Part shown: positions 52,039 to 61,782 of the stretch, piece by piece
Layout: each line of letters begins with the position of its first letter
Position numbering within the stretch: the stretch's first letter is position 1
Source of the DNA: JACDHG01 sp963815295
GTDB lineage: Bacteria > Actinomycetota > Actinomycetes > Propionibacteriales > Nocardioidaceae
NCBI GenBank assembly: GCA_963815295.1
Contig: CAWFFZ010000003.1
Location: 310,001-374,000 of the forward strand
Length of the DNA stretch: 64,000 nt
Direction of reading: 5' to 3'
Translations under genes and position numbers: made by a program
Notes under the pieces: generated by a model
What the model was told of the DNA's origin: nothing
What the model saw: the letters and a program-made list of their open reading frames with translations, nothing else
Databases searched by the model: none

Positions 52039-53121
52039 TCACAGTGGAGGCAGGTCCAAGCAGCCACGTAGGGCTGCCTCGACGCCCTCCACCGGGGAGT
52101 AGTCGCCAAGGCTGCCGGTGACATAGCCAATGGCGTACTGGCCTACGACGCTCCAATAGCCGAGGTGGCCGCCGATCCCGCCCATGCCGTAGCCGTCACT
52201 GTCGACCCCGAATCCGAGCCCCCAGGCGGTCTCGCCACCGAGCACCTGATCGATGCCTTCCGTGACGATTGACGTGGCCTCGTCATACAACGCCGCCGAC
52301 AAGACCTCGCCGGCCGCGAGTGCTGCATAGAAGCCAGCGATCGCGCGCGCCGTCCCGTGGCCGTTTATGGCGGGGATCTCTGCCGAGCGCCACTCGGGGG
52401 AATTGACGACCGCACCCTCCAGCGCCCCTGGAGGGTTGCGTAGGGCGCGGTCGAAGAGCGGCGGGCGTCCCTTGGACATACCTGGGCCGAACGCTTCGTC
52501 GAACCCCGTCAGCTCGACGACTCGATCGTGCTCCGACGGGTCGAGACCGAAGCCGAAGTCCAGCCCACGCGGCCCACACACCTCGTCGCGCAGGTACCGG
52601 CCGAGCGTGCGACCGTCGACTCGGCGGACGACCTCTCCCAGCAGATGCCCGTAGAACAAGGCGGATTCGCCATGTGCCGTGCCCGGCGTCCACGTCGGCT
52701 GCTGTTGCGCCAGCAGCGAGCACATCGCATCCCAGTCGAGGAAGACCTCGGTGGGTGCGGGGTCATCGAGGGCGACGATGCCGCCCTGATGAGACAGCAG
52801 CTCTCGCACCGTGGCGTCGGCCGTCAGCTCCGGCCAGTACCGCCGGACCCGGTCGTCGAGGCCGACCAGCCCGCGGTCGACGAGGCTCAAAACACACACG
52901 GCCGCGAAGGGTTTGCTCACCGAGTAGGGCTGCGCCAGGCTGTCGCGAGACCACGGTCGTGTGTGGGCCGCATCGGCCCAACCACCCCATAGGTCGACCA
53001 CCCACGCGCCGTCGTGCCAGACGGCCACCGCCGCGCCCGTCCCGGGTGCGGTGTCGATGACGTGCTCGAAGGCATCCCGCACCGGCTCGTATGACGGCTG
53101 CACGGTTCCCTCGACGGCCAT
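52039..53121 (-). CDS. Serine hydrolase, beta-lactamase/EstB family
   Basis: 360 residues of the class C beta-lactamase-like esterase family. The S-x-x-K nucleophile motif is SVSK (about Ser 68) after SLAQPY, and LFYGHLLGEVVRR supplies the Tyr of the second motif; GIGGHLGYWSVVGQYAIGYV is the late glycine-rich segment. No signal peptide, so cytoplasmic esterase or peptidase rather than a resistance enzyme. Substrate unknown. ATG 53121 starts 116 bases from the divergent icd gene. Confidence 0.85.
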   Translation of the reverse strand: MAVEGTVQPSYEPVRDAFEHVIDTAPGTGAAVAVWHDGAWVVDLWGGWADAAHTRPWSRDSLAQPYSVSKPFAAVCVLSLVDRGLVGLDDRVRRYWPELTADATVRELLSHQGGIVALDDPAPTEVFLDWDAMCSLLAQQQPTWTPGTAHGESALFYGHLLGEVVRRVDGRTLGRYLRDEVCGPRGLDFGFGLDPSEHDRVVELTGFDEAFGPGMSKGRPPLFDRALRNPPGALEGAVVNSPEWRSAEIPAINGHGTARAIAGFYAALAAGEVLSAALYDEATSIVTEGIDQVLGGETAWGLGFGVDSDGYGMGGIGGHLGYWSVVGQYAIGYVTGSLGDYSPVEGVEAALRGCLDLPPL

Positions 53122-53237
53122 CGCGCCATCCTGGCAGACGGCTCACGCGGGCAGGGTCCGTGAGGGAGGCGGTTCGACGGCATACCCGCCCTGAGATATC
53201 TTGATGTCGAGCAATCTGCGAAAGGGCCCAAGACCAC

Positions 53238-54455
53238 ATGGCGAAGATCAAGGTGACCAACCCCGTCGTCGAGCTCGACGGCGACGAGATGACGCGGATC
53301 ATCTGGCAGTTCATCAAGGACCGGCTGATCCATCCCTATCTCGACATCGATCTCCAGTACTACGACCTCGGCATCGAGAGCCGCGACGCCAGCGACGACC
53401 AGATCACGGTCGAGGCGGCCAACGCGATCAAGAAGCACGGGGTCGGCGTGAAGTGCGCGACGATCACACCCGACGAGGCGCGCGTCGAAGAGTTCGGGCT
53501 GAAGAAGATGTGGGTGTCACCGAACGGCACGATCCGCAACATCCTTGGTGGTGTGGTGTTCCGCGAGCCGATCATCATCAGTAACATCCCGCGGCTCGTG
53601 CCGGGGTGGACGAAGCCGATCATCATCGGCCGTCATGCTCACGGCGACCAGTACAAGTCGACGAACTTCAAGGTGCCCGGTGCAGGCACGGTCACGATCA
53701 CCTACACCCCGGCCGACGGCTCAGAGCCGATCGAGCACGAGGTCGTCAAGATGCCCGAGGATGGCGGCGTCGTGATGGGGATGTACAACTTCAACAAGTC
53801 GATCGAGGACTTCGCCCGGGCCTCTCTGTCGTACGGCCTGCAGCGCGAGTACCCCGTCTACATGTCCACCAAGAACACCATTCTCAAGGCCTACGACGGC
53901 GCGTTCAAGGACATCTTCCAGCACGTGTTCGAGTCGGAGTTCAAGGCTGACTTCGAGGCCAAGGGGCTGACCTACGAGCACCGGCTGATCGACGACATGG
54001 TGGCGGCCGCGATGAAGTGGGAGGGCGGCTACGTCTGGGCATGCAAGAACTACGACGGCGACGTCCAGTCCGACACGGTGGCGCAGGGTTTCGGCTCGCT
54101 GGGGTTGATGACGTCGGTGCTGATGACGCCGGACGGCAAGACCGTCGAGGCCGAGGCTGCGCACGGCACGGTGACGCGCCACTTCCGCCAGCACCAGCAG
54201 GGCAAGCCGACGTCGACGAACCCGATCGCGTCGATCTTCGCGTGGACCGGCGGGCTCAAGCACCGCGGCAAGCTCGACAACACGCCTGAGGTGACAGGGT
54301 TCGCGGAGGCGCTCGAGACCGTCTGCGTCGAGACGGTCGAGAGCGGCAAGATGACGAAGGATCTCGCATTGCTGGTCGGCAAGGACCAAGCGTTCCTCAC
54401 GACCGAGGACTTCCTGGCGGCGCTCGACGAGAACCTAGGCGCCAAGCTCGCCTGA
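53238..54455 (+). CDS. icd: NADP-dependent isocitrate dehydrogenase (homodimeric, eukaryote-like type)
   Basis: 405 residues; oxidatively decarboxylates isocitrate to 2-oxoglutarate. VVELDGDEMTRIIWQFIKD N-terminus, substrate segment SPNGTIRNILGG, and the IDH signature NYDGDVQSDTVAQGFGSLG with metal-binding aspartates; HGTVTRHFRQHQQGKPTSTNPIASIFAW binds NADP. AAAGGG precedes the ATG by about ten bases. The stop codon lies in a hairpin shared with the convergent galK. Confidence 0.96.
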   Translation: MAKIKVTNPVVELDGDEMTRIIWQFIKDRLIHPYLDIDLQYYDLGIESRDASDDQITVEAANAIKKHGVGVKCATITPDEARVEEFGLKKMWVSPNGTIRNILGGVVFREPIIISNIPRLVPGWTKPIIIGRHAHGDQYKSTNFKVPGAGTVTITYTPADGSEPIEHEVVKMPEDGGVVMGMYNFNKSIEDFARASLSYGLQREYPVYMSTKNTILKAYDGAFKDIFQHVFESEFKADFEAKGLTYEHRLIDDMVAAAMKWEGGYVWACKNYDGDVQSDTVAQGFGSLGLMTSVLMTPDGKTVEAEAAHGTVTRHFRQHQQGKPTSTNPIASIFAWTGGLKHRGKLDNTPEVTGFAEALETVCVETVESGKMTKDLALLVGKDQAFLTTEDFLAALDENLGAKLA

Positions 54456-54469
54456 CCCAGTCAGGCGAG
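54447..54469. terminator. Hairpin spanning both stop codons of icd and galK
   Basis: CTCGCCTGA (54447-54455) and TCAGGCGAG (54461-54469) are perfect inverted copies with a 5-base loop; each arm contains the stop codon of one of the convergent genes. Placed to act as a compact bidirectional terminator, although no T-tract follows. Confidence 0.55.
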
Positions 54470-55537
54470 GCGGTGGGCGCCTGGGCTTGGCTGGACAACA
54501 GACACGTCGGCGGGAGCCCAACCGCGTTCACCGTATGCCGCCTGCACACGTCCCTCGACCGCCTCGACCTCGCTCGCACGCGCCAACGCCACGGCACATC
54601 CGCCGAAGCCGCCGCCGGTCATCCGTGCTCCAAGGGCACCCGCATCGACGGCGGCATCGACCGCCACGTCGAGCTCGTCGCACGACACCTCGAAGTCATC
54701 CCGCAGCGACTCATGTGACGCGGTGAGGTAGGCCCCGATATCGCCGGGCCGCCCTGCGTCGAGGATCTCGGCCACCAATCTGACGCGGGCGATCTCGCTG
54801 ACCACATGATGAGCGCGCCGCCGCAGTGACTCGTCGGTGAGCCCCGTCACCTGATCGAGCGTGGCGGAGCGCAGCGAGTCGAGGGAGAGCGCCTGTGCTG
54901 CCGCCTCACAGTCGTGGCGCCGATCGGCATACTCGCCCCCCACCAAGGCATGGTGTGCGTGGGTGTCGATGACCAGGAGCCGCAACCCGTGGCTGGTCAC
55001 GTCGAGAGGGACCTGTCGCGTGGTGAGGTCGCGGCAGTCGAGGAGCAAGGCATGGCCGTCCGTGCAGAGCATCGACGCCAGCTGGTCCATCGGCCCGGTG
55101 GGCACGCCGACGTACTCGTTCTCGGCCCGTCTGGCGAGCGTGGCCATCCGGGCAGCCGTCAGACCGAGGTCGAGCTCGTCGGTGATCGCGGCGGCGACTG
55201 CGCATTCGAGCGCAGCCGACGAAGAGAGCCCGGCGCCGACTGGCACGTCGCTGTCGATGTCGATCTGGAGGCCCGGCAGCGCAGCCCCGGTCTCAGCCAG
55301 CGCCCAGACCACCCCGGCGACGTATGCCGCCCAGCCCTCGACGTCACCAGGCTGCGTGGCGACGTGAAACTCAACCGCGTCACCTCTGGAGCGAACCGCG
55401 ACCGTGTCGCCCGGCCGGACTGAGACTGTCGCAACCGTCGACCACGGCAACGCAAACGGCAGGACCAGCCCATCTTGGTAGTCGACGTGCTCACCTATCA
55501 GGTTGACGCGACCTGGCGCCGCCCATCGAGCCGTCAC
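54461..55537 (-). CDS. galK: Galactokinase
   Basis: 358 residues, GHMP kinase phosphorylating galactose at C1. Galactokinase signature GRVNLIGEHVDYQDG, ATP loop PVGAGLSSSAALE, and motif 3 GARMTGGGFGGCAVAL. The GTG at 55537 gives a normal-length enzyme starting VTARWAAPGRVNLIGE and has GGGAG seven bases upstream. The frame is, however, open into the upstream GNAT sequence with no stop, so a 628-residue GNAT-GalK chain starting at 56347 could also be made. No galT or galE is adjacent; the GH2 enzyme at 1.5 kb might supply galactose. Confidence 0.9.
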   Translation of the reverse strand: MTARWAAPGRVNLIGEHVDYQDGLVLPFALPWSTVATVSVRPGDTVAVRSRGDAVEFHVATQPGDVEGWAAYVAGVVWALAETGAALPGLQIDIDSDVPVGAGLSSSAALECAVAAAITDELDLGLTAARMATLARRAENEYVGVPTGPMDQLASMLCTDGHALLLDCRDLTTRQVPLDVTSHGLRLLVIDTHAHHALVGGEYADRRHDCEAAAQALSLDSLRSATLDQVTGLTDESLRRRAHHVVSEIARVRLVAEILDAGRPGDIGAYLTASHESLRDDFEVSCDELDVAVDAAVDAGALGARMTGGGFGGCAVALARASEVEAVEGRVQAAYGERGWAPADVSVVQPSPGAHRLA

Positions 55538-56347
55538 TCCCGTTCTCCCGAAGTGGCCGACGGTGCGCTGGCTGTGGCCGACCTCATGTCGGCCGCTTGA
55601 TGGCGAAGGATAGCTCGCGAGGTGACGCCGAAACCCGGCTGGATCGCGCGCGAACGGAATCGTGGCGAGCCAGACCATGGACTCGGCGTCGTTGCTGGTT
55701 TCGAGGAACCTTTGCTCGTCGTCGCCCCGGACCGCACGCAACCGGACCTTGTCGTCTTCCAGGACCACCGGGTCGAGCCAACGAGTCTTCGGTTCACGCG
55801 AGTCGGTGGCCAACAAAGACGCCCGCCACGCGTTCTTGGGTTCACCGCGACGCGACAACCTGGCACGGGTGGTTCCCTCGAACGTGAAGCCGTTCTTCCA
55901 GGCAACTTTCAGGGAGGCGGCGTTGCCCTCATACGCTTCCCAACTGATCGCCTGGAGTCCCTGGTCCTTGAACGCCCAGTCGATGATCAGCCGCACTGCA
56001 GTCGTCATGACGCCCCGACCGCGTACGCCGGGATGGGCACCGAACCCGATCTCGCCCCACCCTGATCCCGAGTTGCGCACGTTGATCGAGCCGGCAAATC
56101 GACCCACGCCAGCGCCACCGTCAGCCTCGATCGCGAACGCCCAGACCGTGTCGTTCTCCCACGGGTCGGCGCGTCCGGCCAAGAACTCCTTGGCGTCCTC
56201 GCGAGAGTAGGGCACCGGGATGGTCGTGAACTTCTGCATCTCCGGGTCGTTGCACTGCTCGACGATGCCGTCGACGTCGTATTGACGATGCGCGCGCAAG
56301 GTGACTTGCCCGTCAGACAGAACGGGTACGTCGTCGGGGTAGGTCAC
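55538..56347 (-). CDS. GNAT acetyltransferase, truncated and joined in frame to galK
   Basis: 270 residues before the galK start. Residues 1-190 are a complete RimJ/RimL-type GNAT domain (VTLRAHRQYDVDGIVEQC, WAFAIE, EIGFGAHPGVRGRGVMTTAVRLIIDWAF with the acetyl-CoA loop, GNAASLKVAWKNGF). A second GNAT domain starts at about 200 (DKVRLRAVRGDDEQRFLE) but stops matching its paralogue after about 65 residues, where galK begins without a stop codon. The neighbouring gene has both domains. A deletion that removed the rest of domain two would explain this. GTG 56347 overlaps the upstream GNAT stop (GTGA). Confidence 0.75.
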
Positions 56348-57483
56348 GGCCGACCCGCGTCCCACTCATCGCGGAGCAGGTCGAGGCACACCATGTCGCC
56401 GTACGAGCCGTCACCGGTCTTCTCCGACAGCCGCTCCCGGCCAAACTCCGTGAATCCGTTGGCGCGGGCGACGTGCTGTGAAGCCTCGTTGCCGGCGGCG
56501 GCCTTGATGAACGCTCGGTGCATCCCCAGGCCGCCCTCGGCAGTATCGGCGAACACGAAGCCCAACGCGAGCGACACAGCCTCGGTCACCACCCCGCGAC
56601 CTCGTGCGTCCGGGTGACTCCAGTAGCCGATTTCGGCGCTGGTGCGGTGCAGGCGCGGCAGCCCGACGTTAGCCAGCATCACATCGGAGTCGGGGTCCGT
56701 CGCCGCCCACTGCACCTGCTTGCCCTCGGCATGACCGAGCCGGACCCGGGCGAGGTAGTCGCGGGCGTCCTGCTCCGTGTAGGGCGACGGAAGCATAGGC
56801 AGCCAGTGCTGAGCGCGCTCGTCGGAGCAGCCCTCGACGATCCTCGCCTCATCGCTGTCTCGCAGTGGCCGCAGCACCACCCGCTCGCCCTTGAGCACGG
56901 GTGGGGTGAACCAGGCGCTGGTGGGTTCGCGCGGGTCGTCCTTGTGGATCGTGGCAAGCCACGCGTCCAGATGCTCTCCTCGGTGGGAAAGCCAGCGACG
57001 GGCAGTCCCTGCGAACGTGAAGCCGGCCTTCCATGCGACCCGGCGAGACCCGAGGTTCCCCTCGTTCGCCAGCCAGATCACAGTCTCGAGTCCTCGCTCC
57101 TTGAAGCCCCAGTTGAGCAACAGGTTGACGGCCGTGGTCATTACCCCCTGACCGCGGATCGCGGGGTGGGAGCCGAACGCCAGCTCGGCGCGCCGGTCAC
57201 CCTCGTCGCGCAACGACAAGCTCCCGCCGAAGCGGCGGCGCCCGTCCGGGTGCGTGCACTCGATCGCGAAGATGAACTCCTTCTCGCTCTTCCACATCTC
57301 TGGCACCGACGAGCCGGCGAACTCGACCGCCATGCTCCGCGTGTAGCCCACCGGCACGGTGGTCCACTGCACGGAGACCGGATCGACGCATTGTTCGACG
57401 ATTGCGTCCGCGTCGTCGAGGCGATGGGCCCGCAAGGTCACGTCGCCATGGGTCAGAGTCGGCACATCGTCGGGAAACAACAT
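56344..57483 (-). CDS. Tandem GNAT-family N-acetyltransferase (two domains)
   Basis: 379 residues with two RimJ/RimL-type domains: first about 1-190 (DVTLRAHRLDDADAIVEQC, ELAFGSHPAIRGQGVMTTAVNLLLNWGFKE), second about 195-379 (RVVLRPLRDSDEARIVEGC, EIGYWSHPDARGRGVVTEAVSLALGFVF, GNEASQHVARANGF). G-x-G-V-x-T loops bind acetyl-CoA. Such proteins acetylate small molecules or protein N-termini; target unknown. About half identical to the truncated copy downstream, so the pair arose by duplication. ATG 57483. Confidence 0.85.
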   Translation of the reverse strand: MLFPDDVPTLTHGDVTLRAHRLDDADAIVEQCVDPVSVQWTTVPVGYTRSMAVEFAGSSVPEMWKSEKEFIFAIECTHPDGRRRFGGSLSLRDEGDRRAELAFGSHPAIRGQGVMTTAVNLLLNWGFKERGLETVIWLANEGNLGSRRVAWKAGFTFAGTARRWLSHRGEHLDAWLATIHKDDPREPTSAWFTPPVLKGERVVLRPLRDSDEARIVEGCSDERAQHWLPMLPSPYTEQDARDYLARVRLGHAEGKQVQWAATDPDSDVMLANVGLPRLHRTSAEIGYWSHPDARGRGVVTEAVSLALGFVFADTAEGGLGMHRAFIKAAAGNEASQHVARANGFTEFGRERLSEKTGDGSYGDMVCLDLLRDEWDAGRP

Positions 57484-57604
57484 GTGGCAACCCTGCCTGC
57501 TGGCCCGGTCTCCCTCAACCGCATAAGCGATCGCAGCTGCCTGCGCGCGGGACCGGGGTCATGAATCGCTCCCGTGGGCGGGCTCCCGTTATCCTGATCG
57601 GGTC

Positions 57605-57667
57605 ATGGACGATCCCTGTAGTAGTCAGTGCCGCCACGCCGTCCGCCTCGCGCCTGAGGCGACATAG
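57605..57667 (+). CDS. Possible 20-residue leader peptide of the CNNM gene
   Basis: ATG 57605 reads 20 codons to TAG, which overlaps the CNNM GTG by one base (TAGTG). A TATCCT box at 57590-57595 sits nine bases upstream, so a leaderless message could start here. The peptide is Cys/Arg-containing and matches nothing known. It could simply be chance. Confidence 0.25.
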   Translation: MDDPCSSQCRHAVRLAPEAT

Positions 57668-58987
57668 TGAGCGGCACGCTCCGCGACGTAGGCCTCGTCC
57701 TCGTCTTCATCCTGCTCGGCAGTTTCTTCGTGTCGGCCGAGATGGCGCTCGTTTCGCTGCGTGACAGTCAGGCCAGGGCACTCGAGGGCACCGGACGGCG
57801 TGGCGACACCGTCGCCCGGCTCAACCGTGACCCCAACCGGTTTCTGGCGGCCGTCCAGGTCGGTGTGACGCTGGCCGGATTCATGTCGGCTGCATTCGGT
57901 GGTGCCCGGCTCGCCGGCCGGCTTTCTCCGCACCTCGAGGAGTGGAACATTCCGGCACCTGAGACCACAGCGCTCGTGCTCATCACGCTGGCGATCTCGT
58001 ATGTTTCGCTCGTCATCGGCGAGCTGGTCCCGAAGCGGGTCGCCCTGCAGCGCGCCGAGGGCGTTTCGCTGGCCCTGGGACCCACGGTCGACCGGATCGC
58101 CAAGCTTGCTCGGCCTGTCATCTGGCTGCTGTCGGTGTCGACGAACGTCGTGGTGCGGATGCTCGGCATCGACCCGAAGATGCAGCGCGAGCGGATCACC
58201 GATGCCGAGATCCGCGAACTCGTGTCCGGCTCGGCGACCCTCGGGGCCGAGGAACGTCAGATCGTAGAGGATGTCTTCGAGGCGGGTGATCGCCAGATCC
58301 GCGAGGTGATGATCCCTCGCACCGAAGTCGACTTCATCGAGGCGGCGACGCCTGCATACAAGGCGGCACAGTTCGCCCTGGAGCGGCCACACTCGCGCTA
58401 CCCAGTCATCGGCGAGACGTCCGACGACGTCGTCGGCTTCGTGCACGTCCGCGACCTGCTCAACCCTGACCTGACCAGCCGGTCAGTCGCGGGTGACGGA
58501 CATCGCGCGCGATGTGCTCATGCTCCCGGCCACCCGGCATATCCTCTCCGCGCTGACTGACATGCGTCGCGAAGGGTCGCACATCGCCATCGTCGTCGAC
58601 GAGTACGGCGGAACCGCCGGCATCATCACGCTTGAGGACCTGGTGGAGGAGCTGATCGGCGACATCCGCGACGAGTACGACGTCGACGAGCCTGAGACCA
58701 CCCGCTTTCTGACGGGGGAGGTCGAGGTTGATGGCCTCCTCAACCTCGACGACTTCGAGGATGAGACCGGCCTGGTCCTTCCTGACGGTCCTTACGAGAC
58801 AGTCGCCGGTTACATCGTCCAGCAGCTCGGCCATGTCCCGGCGGTCGGCGAGACCGCCCCATTTGACGGTCACACGCTCACGGTGATCTCCCTCGACGGC
58901 CGACGGATTGCCCGCGTCAAGGTCGAGGCAGCGCATCCGACACCCCCTGCCGAAAGATCCGACTCTGACATCGCTGGGACCACCTGA
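57667..58987 (+). CDS. CNNM/CorC-family (hemolysin-like) transporter, one +1 frame break
   Basis: Corrected length 439 residues: DUF21/CNNM membrane domain with three or four helices (VGLVLVFILLGSFFVSAEMALVSLRDSQ, ALVLITLAISYVSLVIGELVPKRVALQ), then paired CBS domains (VMIPRTEVDFIEAATP, YPVIGETSDDVVGFVHVRDLL / HIAIVVDEYGGTAGIITLEDLVEELIGDI) and a CorC_HlyC C-terminal domain (EVDGLLNLDDFEDETGL). The family moves Mg2+, Co2+ or Na+ across the membrane. The frame steps by one base near 58488, between LTSRS and RVTDIARDVL; both halves are well conserved. GTG 57667 follows GAGGCGA. Confidence 0.87.
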
Positions 58988-59069
58988 GCGTCGGATCCTT
59001 GCGCCTGTCCGAACCGCACAGCCGCTTCCGGTTGCCCACGGCGTGGCGGTGTCGACTGCCTTTGGCATG

Positions 59070-60122
59070 ATGACCCGCATGTCTTCGAGCACCCCTGCTG
59101 TTGCGCGTCCTCGGGTGTTGTCGGGGATCCAGCCGACAGCCGACTCGTTCCACCTCGGCAACTACCTCGGCGCGCTTCGGCAGTGGGTGTCTCTGCAGTT
59201 CGACCACGACGCGTTCTACTGCATCGTCGACCTGCATGCGATCACGATCGACTACGACCCGGCGATCCTGCACGAGCGGACGCTGACTTCTGCAGCCCAG
59301 CTCATCGCGATGGGCGTGGACCCCAGCCAGTGCACGTTGTTCGTGCAGTCGCATGTGCCTCAACACGCCCAGCTCGCGTGGGTGCTCGGGTGCATTACCG
59401 GGTTCGGTGAGGCGTCACGGATGACGCAGTTCAAAGACAAGTCTGCGCGGGGAGGCCAGGACCGTACGACGGTCGGGTTGTTCACGTACCCGGTGCTCCA
59501 GGCGGCCGACATCCTGCTCTACCAGGCCAACCGGGTCCCGGTCGGTGAGGACCAGCGGCAGCACCTCGAGCTCACCCGTGACCTGGGCGGCCGATTCAAC
59601 CATCGCTTCGGCGAGACGTTCACGATCCCCGAGCCGCACATCATCAAGGACACGGCGAAGATCGGCGACCTGCAGGACCCGACCGCCAAGATGAGCAAGT
59701 CGGCCTCGTCGGCCGCCGGGATCGTCGAACTCCTCGACGAGCCGAAGAAGTCGGCGAAGAAGATTCGCTCGGCCGTCACGGACTCGGGCCGGGAGGTCTA
59801 CTTCGACGAGGCCGAGAAGCCAGGCATCTCCAACCTGCTCACGATCTACGCCGCGTTAAGCGGCCGCACTGTCGAGGACCTCGCATCGACGTACGACGGC
59901 AAGGGGTATGGCGACCTGAAGAAGGACCTCGGGCAGGTGGTCGAGGACTTCACGACGCCGTTCCGGGAGCGCACGATGGAGCTGCTGGACGACCGAGCCG
60001 AGCTGGACGCGGTTCTCCGTGAAGGTGCCGAACGCGCTCGCGGAGTCGCGTCCGAGACCCTCGCCGCCGTCTATGAGCACGTCGGCTTCGTGCCCGCAGC
60101 GCCTCCACCGTCCGGACGGTAA
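59070..60122 (+). CDS. trpS: Tryptophanyl-tRNA synthetase
   Basis: 350 residues, class I synthetase. HIGH-like HLGNYLGAL near residue 28, YPVLQAADILLYQANRVPVGEDQRQHLELTRD, and KMSKS loop; lengths match bacterial TrpRS. Three candidate ATGs (59067, 59070, 59079) lie within 12 bases and no ribosome site decides, so the start is uncertain by a few residues. The family's active-site segments are intact. Confidence 0.95.
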   Translation: MTRMSSSTPAVARPRVLSGIQPTADSFHLGNYLGALRQWVSLQFDHDAFYCIVDLHAITIDYDPAILHERTLTSAAQLIAMGVDPSQCTLFVQSHVPQHAQLAWVLGCITGFGEASRMTQFKDKSARGGQDRTTVGLFTYPVLQAADILLYQANRVPVGEDQRQHLELTRDLGGRFNHRFGETFTIPEPHIIKDTAKIGDLQDPTAKMSKSASSAAGIVELLDEPKKSAKKIRSAVTDSGREVYFDEAEKPGISNLLTIYAALSGRTVEDLASTYDGKGYGDLKKDLGQVVEDFTTPFRERTMELLDDRAELDAVLREGAERARGVASETLAAVYEHVGFVPAAPPPSGR

Positions 60123-60131
60123 GGTCCACGC

Positions 60132-60641
60132 GTGCTCACGATCGGTGTCGCAATCGCTATTCCGCCACCTTGGGCTGGCGTACTGCAGGAGTACCGGGCG
60201 TCCTTCGGCGACTCGCAGGCTGATTTGATCCCGACCCACATCACCCTGGTGCCTCCCACTGCTATCGACTCTGAGATCAGCGAGATCCAGGCCCACCTCG
60301 ATGACGTGGCTGCCACAACAGCTCCGTTTCCGCTGCGGCTGCGGGGCACGGCGACCTTCCGACCGGTCTCTCCCGTCGTCTTCGTGGCGGTGAGCCAAGG
60401 CATCTCGTCGTGCGAACTGCTGGCCGGGGCTGTTCGATCGGGCCCACTCCAGCAGGATCTTTCGTTTCCCTACCATCCCCACGTGACCGTCGCCCACGAC
60501 CTCACCGAGGAAGCCCTCGACCATGCGTACGAGACGCTGCAGGACTTCGAGGCGGCGTTCGAGGTCACCGACTTCCATCTGTACGTCCATGGCGACGACC
60601 AGGTATGGCGCCCGGTGCAGACGTTCGACCTGGCGGGCTGA
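60132..60641 (+). CDS. 2'-5' RNA ligase family (2H phosphoesterase)
   Basis: 169 residues with HITL at His36 and HVTV at His117, spaced as in YjcG/ThpR-like 2H enzymes. These act on 2',3'-cyclic phosphate or related ends. GTG start ten bases after the trpS stop, so probably co-transcribed with trpS, a common actinobacterial arrangement. Unlike the copy at 6249, its N-terminus has no acidic extension. Confidence 0.85.
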   Translation: MLTIGVAIAIPPPWAGVLQEYRASFGDSQADLIPTHITLVPPTAIDSEISEIQAHLDDVAATTAPFPLRLRGTATFRPVSPVVFVAVSQGISSCELLAGAVRSGPLQQDLSFPYHPHVTVAHDLTEEALDHAYETLQDFEAAFEVTDFHLYVHGDDQVWRPVQTFDLAG

Positions 60642-60698
60642 TCACCGCCAAGACGAGGTCGAGATGCGGTCGCGTGCAGGTCGGGTAGGAATGGAGCC

Positions 60699-61769
60699 AT
60701 GGCAGACGAGAAGCAGGGGATCGGCGCGAAGGTCAAGGCTGCCCTCGCGCGCGCCAGGGAGCGCTCTCCGTTCTTCGACCACGTGATGCGGATGAACGAG
60801 CACTACGGCAAGGTCGAGGGCAACGTGTTGGCGGGGGCGATGACCTACTTTGGTTTTCTGTCGTTCTTCCCGATCCTCGCTCTCGGCTTCGCAGTCGTTG
60901 GGTATGTCAGCATCGCCTTTCCCAACGCCCGGGACTCGCTGGTGACGGCAATCGAGTCGATCTTCCCGGGCATCGTGAGTCCCACCGATGAGGAGGGAAA
61001 GATCAGCCTCGAGGACATCGAGTCCTCGCGGGCCGCCGTGGGGATCGTCGGCTTCATCTTCACGCTGTATGCGGGTCTCGGCTGGGTTTCGGGGCTGCGT
61101 GCCGCCCTGCTCAACGCCTTTGTGGTGCCTGACTTCAAGAAGCCCAGCTTCCTCATGGGCAAACTGGTGGATCTGGTCGCGCTGGCGATCATCGGGATCG
61201 TCCTGATTGTCTCCGTTGGTGTGTCGAGCCTGGCGCAGGGGCTGACCGATGACGTCCTGGACTACCTCAGCCTGCCGGTGGGCGGCGTGGGCTCGACCTT
61301 GGTCTGGGCGGTCGGCGTCAGCCTCGGGTTGGCGGCTAGCGTCCTGTTGCTGTTCGTCATGTTCAAGCTGCTCGGGGAGCCGCGGGTGCCCAACCGCGCC
61401 TTATGGCGTGGCGCGTTGCTGGGCGCGGTAGCGTTCGAGATCCTCAAGTTGTTGGTGATCTACGTGCTAGGGAGTGTCGGCGGCAGCGCGTTCGCGCCGT
61501 TGGCGATCGCGATCACTTTGGTCGTCTGGATCAACTACTTCTCGAGGCTCGTGATGTACGGCGCCGCTTGGGCGTACACCTCCGAGCCGACGCCGATGAC
61601 GCAGCTTGCGGTGGCCGAAGGCGATGCGGTCTCGGGGTCGGCAGGTGTGGTGTCCGTGCGACGTACGTCGGAGGACGAGTCGCCGAAGGGACGCTTCGAC
61701 CCAGGCAGCGCCGTCGTGGGTGCGGTGGCGGGTGCGGTCGTCGCCAAACTCCTGTCTCGCGGCGAGTGA
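60699..61769 (+). CDS. YihY/virulence factor BrkB-family membrane protein
   Basis: 356 residues with about six membrane helices: GNVLAGAMTYFGFLSFFPILALGFAVVGYV, then a short acidic loop, AAVGIVGFIFTLYAGLGWVSGLRAALLNAF, LVDLVALAIIGIVLIVSVG, and two more before a charged Ser/Gly-rich tail. Follows the 2H gene after 57 bases. Function in the family is unclear; older names such as ribonuclease BN are wrong for it. Confidence 0.88.
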   Translation: MADEKQGIGAKVKAALARARERSPFFDHVMRMNEHYGKVEGNVLAGAMTYFGFLSFFPILALGFAVVGYVSIAFPNARDSLVTAIESIFPGIVSPTDEEGKISLEDIESSRAAVGIVGFIFTLYAGLGWVSGLRAALLNAFVVPDFKKPSFLMGKLVDLVALAIIGIVLIVSVGVSSLAQGLTDDVLDYLSLPVGGVGSTLVWAVGVSLGLAASVLLLFVMFKLLGEPRVPNRALWRGALLGAVAFEILKLLVIYVLGSVGGSAFAPLAIAITLVVWINYFSRLVMYGAAWAYTSEPTPMTQLAVAEGDAVSGSAGVVSVRRTSEDESPKGRFDPGSAVVGAVAGAVVAKLLSRGE

Positions 61770-61782
61770 ACGCGCCAGTTCC

